Shown in pieces: positions 30,800 through 36,829 of a stretch of 36,829 nt of DNA (position 1 is its first letter; the number at the start of each line of letters is the position of its first letter). A program made the position numbers and the translations under genes. Below the pieces are notes generated by a model. The model ran no database searches and had not been told where the DNA came from. It saw only the letters and a list, made by a program, of their open reading frames with translations. The DNA lies in the NCBI RefSeq assembly GCF_014845115.1, contig NZ_NKUI01000116.1:1-36829 (forward strand), read 5' to 3'. The DNA is from Methylorubrum zatmanii. Its GTDB lineage: Bacteria > Pseudomonadota > Alphaproteobacteria > Rhizobiales > Beijerinckiaceae.

Positions 30800-30818
30800 A
30801 GGTCCGGGTCACGGACCT
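30800..30818. promoter_or_regulatory. 7-bp inverted repeat upstream of sulfatase gene
   Basis: AGGTCCG (30800-30806) and CGGACCT (30812-30818) with a 5-nt centre lie 19-37 nt upstream of the sulfatase ATG, next to the ribosome site. It could be an operator or a leader hairpin. The GTTACAG box was not found here. Confidence 0.4.
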
Positions 30819-30850
30819 GAGGTGTCGGTGTGTGGAGCGCGTGCTTCGGC

Positions 30851-30955
30851 TCACTCCGCCGACGCGGGCGGCGTCAGGCAGAGGCCGATGGCCAGCGGCG
30901 CGAAGGTGAGCCAGAAGGTGCCGGTGGCCTCGGCGGCGCACTTGCGGATCTCCAT
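30851..30955 (-). pseudogene. Aquaporin Z remnant (internal deletion)
   Basis: A 34-codon frame with a good AGGAGG site begins 'MEIRKCAAEATGTFWLTF', the N-terminal helix of AqpZ-type aquaporins. It jumps to 'APLAIGLCLT', which I recall from the fifth helix of the same family, then ends after 'PPASAE'. The middle and the two NPA loops are absent. A deletion joining helix 1 to helix 5 explains it. A stable functional micro-protein is unlikely. Confidence 0.6.
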
Positions 30956-30970
30956 GGAAGCCTCCTGCGC

Positions 30971-31200
30971 TTAGGCTGGGCAGCGGTCCCAGAAGCCCTT
31001 CGTCCGAGAGGAATCGGTGTAGTACCAGCAGTAGCCGGGGGCCGGCGGCGAGCCGGCCCAGGCCGCGGCGGTGGCCGCGCCGACGAAGCCGAGAGCCGCC
31101 CCGGCCGCGATGGCTCCGCCGGCTGGCCACCAGGCGCCATAGGGGCGGTAGGCGCCGCCGACCACGACGTTCCGGCGCACGACGACGCCGCGCCGCTGCA
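30971..31200 (-). pseudogene. 3' fragment of a secreted Gly/Ala-rich protein
   Basis: The terminal 75 or so codons ('VVVRRNVVVGGAYRPYGAWW', then 'GAIAAGAALGFVGAATAAAW' and 'CWYYTDSSRTKGFWDRCPA') match the C-terminal half of a secreted protein type common in Methylobacterium (memory). No start codon, signal peptide or N-terminal half precedes it: the frame upstream is unrelated and the sequence instead joins a metallophosphoesterase fragment near 31200. Confidence 0.6.
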
Positions 31201-31316
31201 ACCAGCGTCTCGTCGTGCTCCTCGATGGAGGCGAACGGACGCTGGGCCTGCATCCTGGGCGACAGGATAGCACCGTGCCCGAAGTGTGTATCCGAAACGA
31301 AGAGTTGGCGTGACAC
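31198..31316 (-). pseudogene. 5' fragment of a metallophosphoesterase gene
   Basis: From a GTG at 31316, 39 codons read 'SRQLFVSDTHFGHGAILSPR' and then 'RPFASIEEHDETLV', the N-terminus of calcineurin-like phosphoesterases (metal-binding D-x-H in 'SDTHFGH'). Homology stops near 31198, where the secreted-protein fragment begins in another frame. The metallophosphatase core is lost. Confidence 0.6.
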
Positions 31317-31755
31317 GTGAGCCTCGCGGGAAACGGAGGCTCGGCAAGCGGCGGCACTCCGGCTTTCAGTCGGTTGGGTGCTGGCCGGCGGGTTTCATGT
31401 CTGTGCCTCCTAGATACGGTGAACGTGTCGCGGCCATGATATGTGCGCAAGCCCATTGCGCCGGGATCCACAGAGCCGCGCAGTCGGAACGATGTCGTAG
31501 ACCGTTCCGACTGGGGCCGGCGCCCGGGGAATGCGACACGGCGACGGGGTATTAGATAGCTCTACCCAATACCCCGTACGAACGAACCGAGACCGCCACT
31601 GAGTCTTTATGTCACTGGCCCGGTTAGGTCACGTCGCGCGTCAATGGCCGCGAGGCGGTCTGGAAGCCGGTGCTGCGGCGGGCTAGCCTTTGGCAAGACG
31701 CGAACTCGGCGCCGGCCAACACACGCCTCCTCACCAACGTGACTTGGCCTCCAAT
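31317..31755. other. Gene-free region with two strong hairpins
   Basis: No credible gene. CAGTCGGAACG (31481-31491) pairs with CGTTCCGACTG (31503-31513) over 11 bp with an 11-nt loop. ACGGGGTATT (31544-31553) pairs with AATACCCCGT (31568-31577) over 10 bp with a 14-nt loop. Neither has a U-tract, so they are not standard terminators. The rest of the stretch shows no recognisable structure. Confidence 0.5.
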
Positions 31756-32778
31756 TTAGATGTTATAGTGGTATTCCCAGAAATCCTGGTTCTCGGGTTC
31801 CAATGGCACGTCCTCGTCGACTTGCTTACCCAGGTCCCCTTCATTCTCCGAAATGAAGCTTCCGAGCTCTTTCAGCTTGGCGCGTAGGGATTTCATGTGG
31901 CGCTGGGACCAAACTGGCTCGTCGTCGCCGTTGATAAACCCAAAGCGAGCAGCCTCGTCGAATACTTCGCGGTCCTCAAATCGGTTGATTTTGTAGGGTT
32001 TTCCATAAAAAGCACTTAGAGCGTACTTCAGCATCTCCGTGCCGCGAAGAGTGGAACGGTACTCCGCGATCTCGTTCGTGCGTTCATCCAACTGTTCGGT
32101 CAAGCCCGTGTCGTCGAACTGCTTGCTGACCTCCGCAACGGCAGCCTTGTCCTTGAGTGCTTCGACAGCGGCAAGCCGCTTCTTCAGCGATTGCACGGTT
32201 TCCTCGTATTCATCCAACTCTACCCGCGCTTCCTCCAATTGCCGGTCCTTGGCTTCGAGTGCCGAGGCGGACACCATGCTGGGTCCAGGCATATCGGCAA
32301 GAATCGGCTTGATATCCTTCAGGAAGGATCTGCGCTTGACGTCCCACTTCGTTTGGGATTTCGGGGTGAAGGTAATCTCTTTCTGCAGCAATTCTCGCAA
32401 TTGATTGTACGAAATATCGTCATCGATCTTCACAACCTGTGTGCCAAGGAGAACATCCTTGATGTCGGCGTAATCCAGTGGCGGCACGAGGATGGGGAAT
32501 ATGGCATGCGACTTGACCCATGCCGCGCCGAGTTCGCTGATACAGAACTTGCTTTCAAAGTAGGCGGGCGTCAGGAGAAGGATCACGACCTTCGGACCCT
32601 GCATCTGGGACTTGATGTACGAGACGAAGTTCTCGCCCGCCGGAATGTCGTGCCCTTTCAGCGACGTGCAGAAAATCTCGTCCTCCGGCACGCCCATCCC
32701 CTCCTCAAGGAGGGCGACGACCTGGGCGGCGAGCTCCCTGTCCTTGACGGCGTGGCTGACGAAAACCGATCTGCTCAA
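31756..32778 (-). CDS. TIR-domain protein with coiled coil and unknown C-terminal domain
   Basis: 340-aa protein. The N-terminal TIR domain (1-130) opens 'SVFVSHAVKDRELAAQVVAL' and carries the likely catalytic Glu E82 in 'SKFCISELGAAW', the NADase position. A Pro/Lys linker leads to a coiled coil (about 170-215: 'LEAKDRQLEEARVELDEYEE', 'SLKKRLAAVEAL'). The C-terminal region (about 225-340) is acidic and unfamiliar to me. Start is TTG 32778 with GGAGG 5 nt upstream. Codon use is less GC-biased than neighbouring genes, suggesting recent acquisition. Bacterial TIR proteins often deplete NAD+ in phage defence; the C-terminal domain may sense the trigger. No partner sensor gene is adjacent. Confidence 0.88.
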   Translation of the reverse strand: MSRSVFVSHAVKDRELAAQVVALLEEGMGVPEDEIFCTSLKGHDIPAGENFVSYIKSQMQGPKVVILLLTPAYFESKFCISELGAAWVKSHAIFPILVPPLDYADIKDVLLGTQVVKIDDDISYNQLRELLQKEITFTPKSQTKWDVKRRSFLKDIKPILADMPGPSMVSASALEAKDRQLEEARVELDEYEETVQSLKKRLAAVEALKDKAAVAEVSKQFDDTGLTEQLDERTNEIAEYRSTLRGTEMLKYALSAFYGKPYKINRFEDREVFDEAARFGFINGDDEPVWSQRHMKSLRAKLKELGSFISENEGDLGKQVDEDVPLEPENQDFWEYHYNI

Positions 32779-32920
32779 GGGGACCTCCGGGCGGGCGTGG
32801 CGGGCTGTGCCTCATATGGGCTCTGCCCGCCGCGGCCAAGACTGTGCTCGACCGTTCGCAGGTTCCTGCCCGGCAAGCAGCACGCCGGCCAAGCTGGCGC
32901 ACTAGCCGGATCATCATCGA

Positions 32921-33582
32921 TTACGGCACCAAGACCGCCGCACCTTGAAGAGTGCCGTGCCGGTGGGCGGCGATGGCCGCGTCGGCAAGGGCAAGCCGGT
33001 ATGTATGGATGACCGGTAGCGCCTCGCCGGTGAGGCTCGCCCCGTCGAGCACGGCGCGTCCCACCGCGACCCGGCCGTCCACCGGCAGAACGCCGCCGAC
33101 GCGCACCAGGATGCGGTCTCCCGGGACCAGCGCCGCCAGGGGCATCTCCGTCAACGCGCCACCGTCCTCGCGTAGGGCGGTACGTGGCTGGCGCGCGATC
33201 AGCGCCGACATCGCCCTGCTGGTGCGGCTGGCTGCGTAGGCTTCCAGCGACTGGCCGCCCGTGTACATGAGGGCGATGACCGCGCCGGCCAGCGGCTGCG
33301 AGTGGACGAGCGCGTCGCCTATCGAGAGCAGGACGACGGGGTCGAGCCCGACGTCTCCCTTCGCCAGGCTCGTCACTGGCTGGATCATCAGGACCCCGAG
33401 GACAGCTGGGGTCGCGCGGGTCCAAGCCGCCGCCGCGATGTCCGCCCGGCCGACGGCCTGCACCGCAAAGTCGAGGCAGAGACCGGCCAGCGGCAAGATG
33501 GCCAGCCACCCACGCAGGGCGGCCACCCATCCGGCGACCGCCGACCATTCGCCCCGAGCAAGCCCACGGCCGTCGTCGTCAT
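32921..33582 (-). pseudogene. Truncated heavy-metal P1B-type ATPase
   Basis: The frame shows TM helices 'LAILPLAGLCLDFAVQAVG' and 'LAGAVIALMYTGGQSLEAYA', then the actuator domain 'LVPGDRILVRVGGVLPVDG' to 'LDGASLTGEALPV' (TGE motif). After this, about 33005, similarity ends and a short unrelated tail runs to TAA 32921. The phosphorylation domain (DKTGT) and C-terminal half are missing. The ATG at 33582 ('MTTTAVGLLGA') is in a different frame from the body, so a frameshift is also likely. It is dead as a pump. Its break point lies about 230 nt from the TIR gene start. Confidence 0.75.
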
Positions 33583-33915
33583 ATCTGTTCCCGTTCGTTC
33601 GCACCTCCGAGATGAAGCCGGTCCGGCTTGATGGGCCCTGCGCTGGATCAACGTGTCTCGGTGGGACAGCGCAGCAGACGCCCCCTTCATGGTGTCGGGT
33701 ACCGAAATAGAGGACACACCCGCCGAACGAGCACCGAATCAGGCCACGAAAGGAACGGCGAACCGACGCCCCGCGTGTGGAACCGCGCCAACGGCCACGC
33801 GTAAAATCCTTCGCGTTCCGCTCACAATCGGCCAACTGAGAGCGGGGATGCGGCAACCTCAGCACAATGCCGCGGTTGAAGTTTGGGTAGCATGGTGCTA
33901 CCTCTTGGAGGCTGG
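33583..33915. other. Intergenic region between ATPase remnant and mqsR
   Basis: No convincing gene. A 6-bp dyad CCGCTC/GAGCGG (33818-33823/33840-33845) is visible. The mqsRA operator lies at 33886-33902. Open frames here overlap mqsR in other frames and lack ribosome sites. Confidence 0.4.
33886..33902. promoter_or_regulatory. MqsA-type operator palindrome
   Basis: GGTAGCA (33886-33892), TGG, TGCTACC (33896-33902) is a perfect 7-bp dyad with a 3-nt centre, 5 nt before the GGAGG of mqsR. MqsA is known to bind short palindromes of similar geometry (E. coli: AACCT-N2-4-AGGTT) in its own promoter. The half-site differs from the E. coli one, so this is a candidate by position and shape. Confidence 0.6.
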
Positions 33916-34245
33916 ATGGCGCCACACAATCCACTGGAAAAGGTCAGGCGCCTGGCTTGTGACGAGGAGGGACGCCAGCTCTTTACCCCCGTCCTCGACG
34001 AGCTCCGGCGCCGCGACCTGGACTCGGATGATCTCTTCGCGATCATCCAGACCGAGCTCGGGGAGGCCCACTTCACCAAGTCCGAGCAGACCCGCAAGCA
34101 CCATCCGACCACGGTGTCGGACTACTACTCGATCTGGGTCGATGACTGCTCGGACTGGATGTTCCTGAAGCTGCTCGTCGCCACCGCCAGCGACGGCACC
34201 GAGTTCCTGGTCGTCACGTCGTTCAAGAAGGATATCGACCGATGA
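33916..34245 (+). CDS. MqsR-family toxin (type II toxin-antitoxin)
   Basis: 109-aa protein. The MqsR-like C-terminal half reads 'LDSDDLFAIIQTELGEAHFT', 'KSEQ', 'YYSIWVDDC', 'MFLKLLVA' and 'LVVTSFKKD', matching the 'DFYKS...IWQDVY...VYLKI...VSFKEK' order of E. coli MqsR. The family is an RNase with RelE-like fold; the Lys/Tyr/Arg set suggests activity. ATG 33916 follows GGAGG at 4 nt; an in-frame upstream ATG at 33883 would run through the operator. It is coupled to mqsA by ATGA overlap (toxin first, as in E. coli). Confidence 0.8.
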   Translation: MAPHNPLEKVRRLACDEEGRQLFTPVLDELRRRDLDSDDLFAIIQTELGEAHFTKSEQTRKHHPTTVSDYYSIWVDDCSDWMFLKLLVATASDGTEFLVVTSFKKDIDR

Positions 34246-34838
34246 CACTTGAGCCCTGCCAAGCCTGCGAGGGGATCTCGGTCTCAGAGCGCGTCGAGCC
34301 GTTCGTCGTCGAGCGTTCCGGGAAGAAGGTCACGTTCGAGGACCGGCGCATGGTGTGCGCCGCCTGCGGCAACGTCAGCTATCGCGGTTCCCAGATCTCG
34401 CAGCACGAGCTCGCGCACGCCGCGGCCGTGCGCGAATTGGAGGGCCTGCTGTCCGCCGAGGAGCTCTGCGCGATCCGTCTGAAGTATAAGCTCCGCCAAA
34501 CCGACATGGAGCTGATCCTCTCCACCGGCCCGAAGACCTGGACGCGTTGGGAGCGCGGCAAGGTCCCGCAGAGCAAGGTCGCCGACAGATACATCCGCGC
34601 ACTTGCGAGCGACCCGTACCTGGCCCGGCGCGAGATGCTTGCCGCCGGGATCAAGAACCCCGAGGCCGAAGAGGTCTTCGCCCAGATCGAGCGCGACGAC
34701 CGCCGGCGTGCCCACGCCACCCTGCGGGAGAAGCTCTCGCATCGCCCGGACGTGGACCGCGACGACATCGCCGCGCTCGCCGCCGACGCGGCCTTCGACG
34801 CCGTCCATCGGGCCCAGCCGGAAGCCGTCGCCGCGTGA
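34242..34838 (+). CDS. MqsA-family antitoxin
   Basis: 198-aa protein. The N-terminal zinc finger has C6-x2-C9 and C39-x2-C42, as in MqsA/YgiT. A linker with 'SQHELAHAAAVRELEGLLSA' leads to an XRE-type helix-turn-helix (about 86-125: 'LKYKLRQTDMELILSTGPKT', 'WTRWERGKVPQ'). A C-terminal extension of about 60 residues ('EEVFAQIERDDRRRAHATLR', and then an acidic tail) makes it longer than E. coli MqsA (131 aa). It neutralises MqsR and represses the operon. Its stop overlaps a GTG start of a third gene (GTGA). Confidence 0.85.
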   Translation: MTLEPCQACEGISVSERVEPFVVERSGKKVTFEDRRMVCAACGNVSYRGSQISQHELAHAAAVRELEGLLSAEELCAIRLKYKLRQTDMELILSTGPKTWTRWERGKVPQSKVADRYIRALASDPYLARREMLAAGIKNPEAEEVFAQIERDDRRRAHATLREKLSHRPDVDRDDIAALAADAAFDAVHRAQPEAVAA

Positions 34839-35512
34839 CCGACGAGCGTCCTCCCATGGGCGTGCTGCACCACCTCCCGCCGAGGAAGCCCCTCAGCGGG
34901 ATGGAGGAGTTCGCGCGCGACGTGGGGGAGACCATCGCGGCGCAGTTCCGCGAGCAGAACAAGATCCTGCGGGCCGAGCGGCAGGAACAGGACGCCCGCG
35001 TCAGGGAGCAGGGCGAGCGCCTGCAGCGCCAGGGCGAGATGATCGAGCGCCTCACCCGGGGGGTCGAACTCCTCGTCACTGAACTGCACGGCCTGAGGAC
35101 TGGCAAGGCCGAGGAGGCCTTCGCCCGGGTCGCCGGGAGCGGCGCGTCGCCCGACCTGCCGACCGTCTCGGCCGAGGCGGCGGTGATCTACACCTGCACC
35201 GCAGCGAGCATCGGCAGGCATCTCGGGTTCCGCGCCAGCGAGATCGGCGTGCTTCTCGGCGCGAAGGGGCTCCGCTGGGCCGGCGACGGCGCCTACCAGG
35301 AACTCGGACGCGACGTCGGGCCCAAGCACACCAAGTTCTGGCACCGGGAGGTGCCGGAGCGTTTGCGCCGCATCCTCGACGAGAACAACCCGGCCCGGCA
35401 CGGGATCACCGACAAGTCCGCCCTCGCGGTGTTCCGGAAGTGGGCCGCCCGCCGGCCAGGTCCGGACCTTCTCGACGGCATCGGTCCCGCCCCCGGGAAC
35501 GAAACCGCCTGA
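34835..35512 (+). CDS. Coiled-coil protein with KilA-C/phage-antirepressor-like C-terminus
   Basis: 225-aa protein translated from GTG 34835 overlapping the mqsA stop, or from ATG 34856. The first third is charged coiled coil (about 24-85: 'QFREQNKILRAERQEQDARV', 'QGERLQRQGEMIERLTRGVE'). The C-terminal part (about 125-205) holds 'CTAASIGRHLGFRASEIGVL', 'LGAKGLRWAGDGAYQELGRD' and 'GPKHTKFWHREV', in the order of KilA-C DNA-binding domains ('eIAkeLGlsakklnklL...gkwl...YqdkGyvk'). It seems to be a third gene of the toxin-antitoxin operon. Function unknown; possible DNA-binding accessory or regulator. Confidence 0.6.
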   Translation: MTDERPPMGVLHHLPPRKPLSGMEEFARDVGETIAAQFREQNKILRAERQEQDARVREQGERLQRQGEMIERLTRGVELLVTELHGLRTGKAEEAFARVAGSGASPDLPTVSAEAAVIYTCTAASIGRHLGFRASEIGVLLGAKGLRWAGDGAYQELGRDVGPKHTKFWHREVPERLRRILDENNPARHGITDKSALAVFRKWAARRPGPDLLDGIGPAPGNETA

Positions 35513-35871
35513 GGATTCTCGCCAGCTCGCCACCGTGCGGGGCGGGCGCGCCGCGGACCGCGCGGCTTGACCGCGGGTGCCACGTCCCTTGATCCGCGGG
35601 TGCGAGCGGCGCGGTAACGGCCGGCGTGGCTTCTGTCGCAGGTATCCAAGCATCCCACTAGGTCGGGTCCGGTCACTGCATGCGGCCGGCGCCACCATAT
35701 GGAGCTGCGGCCACGTCCCGTCGCGGCCGCCAGACGCGGGAAAGTAACGCTTGTCGTCGCTCGTTACCGTCGTTCGAAGAAGCCACCGCGATGAAGGATG
35801 GACCGCGGAGGAATGCGTCTGTCACGCAAAGCAATTATTGAAAATACGGACGCGCGAGTGTAATATAAAGT
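35513..35871. other. Gene-free stretch with AT-rich promoter at its right end
   Basis: No gene is credible. CCGCGGGTGC is repeated at 35571-35580 and 35594-35603, each preceded by TTGA. GTAACG (35744-35749) and CGTTAC (35762-35767) form a 6-bp dyad. The last 45 bases turn AT-rich and hold the DUF4238 promoter. Confidence 0.5.
35838..35866 (+). promoter_or_regulatory. Near-consensus sigma-70 promoter (predicts leaderless mRNA)
   Basis: TTGAAA (35838-35843), 17-bp spacer, TAATAT (35861-35866). The start codon ATG begins only 6 nt after the -10 element, where transcription itself should begin. No Shine-Dalgarno is present. Confidence 0.65.
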
Positions 35872-36744
35872 ATGAACAGATTACAACCTCCCATCTCAGA
35901 GAAAGAAAATCAACACTACACTCCAAGGTTCTGGCTTCGCGGCTTCAGCGGCAGGGGAGGCAGGATCGAGGGCTCCATCGACGGCGTGCATGCCCATCAA
36001 CTCTCGACCGACGACATTATGGCGGATCACTGGATCTACACAGTGTTTGACGGGTGGTGGCGGCCGAGCGACGAGATCGAGGATGACCTCGCGCTGATCG
36101 ACGGCAAGGCATCGAACCTGTTCAAGCGCCTGCATCGCGACCGGAAGGTGCCGTCGTTGGCCGACCGGGACCAGCTTGGCGATTTCCTCGCGCTGACCGC
36201 GTGCAGGAACGTGGAAGCCATGGCGCGGAGCCACGCTAGGTCGAAGGAGTTGGCGCTGGCGATTGCCGACGCCGACGCCCACGCCTCCGAGGCCGATTAC
36301 CTTCGAGCCATTGAGCGAGATTTCCGCGTCACCCTGGAGGCGGGCTTGTGGCGGCGTGTACGGGCCATGGGTCGCGATGCGGCTTTCGCGGAGGCGGAGG
36401 AGATCGTGGACCTGCGGCCCTACGACCCAAGCCTACCGACCAACCTGGCGTCGCTCTGCGCGACGCTGGACGTCGGCAGGGCGGTCAAGGGCCTCGACGT
36501 CACCCTGCTCGATGCCCCGTTCGGCCACGGTTACGTCCTCGGCGACTGTCCGGTGCCGGTGGTCGACATCGGCCGCGGCTTCGACGTCCCGCTGTCGAAG
36601 GGCCTCGCGCTCAGGGCGATGCCCCCGGCGACGGCGGGGCGGCAAGCCTGGGCGCGGCGCACGGCGACCGCCCGGGAGGTGACGGACATCAACGATGGCC
36701 AGCGTGCGCGGGCCAGGAGCGTGGTGATCTGGCCCGCGTTGTAA
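35872..36744 (+). CDS. DUF4238 protein
   Basis: 290-aa cytoplasmic protein. The opening 'NQHYTPRFWLRGFSG' matches the DUF4238 hallmark (HHYVPR-x-YLRRF), and 'LGDFLALTACRN' is the second typical block near residues 102-113. The later part has 'AKGLDVTLLDAPFGHGYVLG', 'DCPVPVVDIGRG' and a Leu/Pro-rich end usual for the family ('xxDxPVxxxxxx...PlSp'). The first Met fits family N-termini, so a downstream start is unlikely. DUF4238 is of unknown function and often lies near defence or mobile genes. It stands alone behind a strong promoter. Confidence 0.82.
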   Translation: MNRLQPPISEKENQHYTPRFWLRGFSGRGGRIEGSIDGVHAHQLSTDDIMADHWIYTVFDGWWRPSDEIEDDLALIDGKASNLFKRLHRDRKVPSLADRDQLGDFLALTACRNVEAMARSHARSKELALAIADADAHASEADYLRAIERDFRVTLEAGLWRRVRAMGRDAAFAEAEEIVDLRPYDPSLPTNLASLCATLDVGRAVKGLDVTLLDAPFGHGYVLGDCPVPVVDIGRGFDVPLSKGLALRAMPPATAGRQAWARRTATAREVTDINDGQRARARSVVIWPAL

Positions 36745-36829
36745 GCAGCGCGTCGGGCGGGGCGGCATCCGCGGGGCCGAGGTCGGCGCGGATCCTGTCG
36801 CGCATCCCCAGTGTCAATCGGCGTCCAAT
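36745..36829. other. Right edge, no feature seen
   Basis: Eighty-five GC-rich bases follow the DUF4238 stop. No gene, terminator or repeat is visible; the sequence is cut by the window end. Confidence 0.5.

Noticed and set aside
31544..31577. 10-bp hairpin as intrinsic terminator of the TIR gene
   Set aside because: About 180 nt beyond the stop and no run of U on either strand.
33653..34168. 171-codon plus-strand frame overlapping mqsR
   Set aside because: Out of frame with the MqsR coding sequence, which has family motifs, ribosome site and coupling to mqsA.
35571..35603. Repeated CCGCGGGTGC as start of a CRISPR or iteron array
   Set aside because: Only two copies, no regular spacing beyond them and no cas or replication genes.

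Overview
The window reads as chromosomal DNA of a high-GC alphaproteobacterium, most likely Methylobacterium/Methylorubrum. The basis is base composition, gene style, small secreted proteins with a GCG...CRPN prefix typical of that genus (from memory), and intergenic palindromes of a familiar Rhizobiales look. No rRNA, tRNA, CRISPR array or intact transposase was seen.

Region 1 (1-6.5 kb) holds two two-component systems with their likely outputs. Two tandem paralogous PepSY-like proteins (minus strand) lie divergent from a QseB/PhoP-type regulator-kinase pair (plus strand). Then come two small secreted GCG_CRPN-type proteins and a second OmpR-type regulator-kinase pair, all on the minus strand. 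A near-identical 15-bp box (GTAAC-N5-GTRAC) lies upstream of the second regulator and of a small secreted protein.

Region 2 (6.6-14.8 kb) is a complete biotin-independent malonate decarboxylase locus. mdcA-C-D-E-G-B-H runs on the plus strand with coupled or overlapping genes. The Na+/malonate carrier genes madL-madM and an FCD/GntR regulator run divergently. The shared intergenic region carries three copies of TCGTATGC around a plausible sigma-70 promoter.

Region 3 (14.8-17 kb) is decayed: a PPK2-type polyphosphate kinase pseudogene interrupted by a palindromic element, a small hypothetical gene, and a frameshifted regulator of the adenylate-cyclase/TolB-like type.

Region 4 (17-30.8 kb) is the most interesting block. 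DUF3302 + HlyD genes (plus strand) converge on a long minus-strand series: Tat-exported sulfatase, Tat-exported HAD phosphatase, formylglycine-generating enzyme, DUF4344 putative metallopeptidase, outer-membrane-type channel, then MoxR ATPase, DUF58, DUF4381, two VWA proteins, TPR and BatD-like proteins. A 17-bp consensus, GWWACSGTTACAGSCTT, occurs in three intergenic regions of this block. I infer a sulfatase maturation and envelope module in which FGE makes formylglycine. The MoxR/VWA set may act like the paralogous MxaR/S/C/L proteins that activate the Ca2+-containing methanol dehydrogenase.

Region 5 (30.8-36.8 kb) is accessory. It has remnants of an aquaporin, a secreted protein and a metallophosphoesterase, then a TIR-domain protein with a coiled coil and a private C-terminal domain. 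Next come a truncated heavy-metal P-type ATPase, an MqsR/MqsA toxin-antitoxin pair with a clear operator and a translationally coupled third gene, and a DUF4238 gene behind a strong promoter that predicts a leaderless transcript. It looks like a small defence island built by repeated insertion and deletion.
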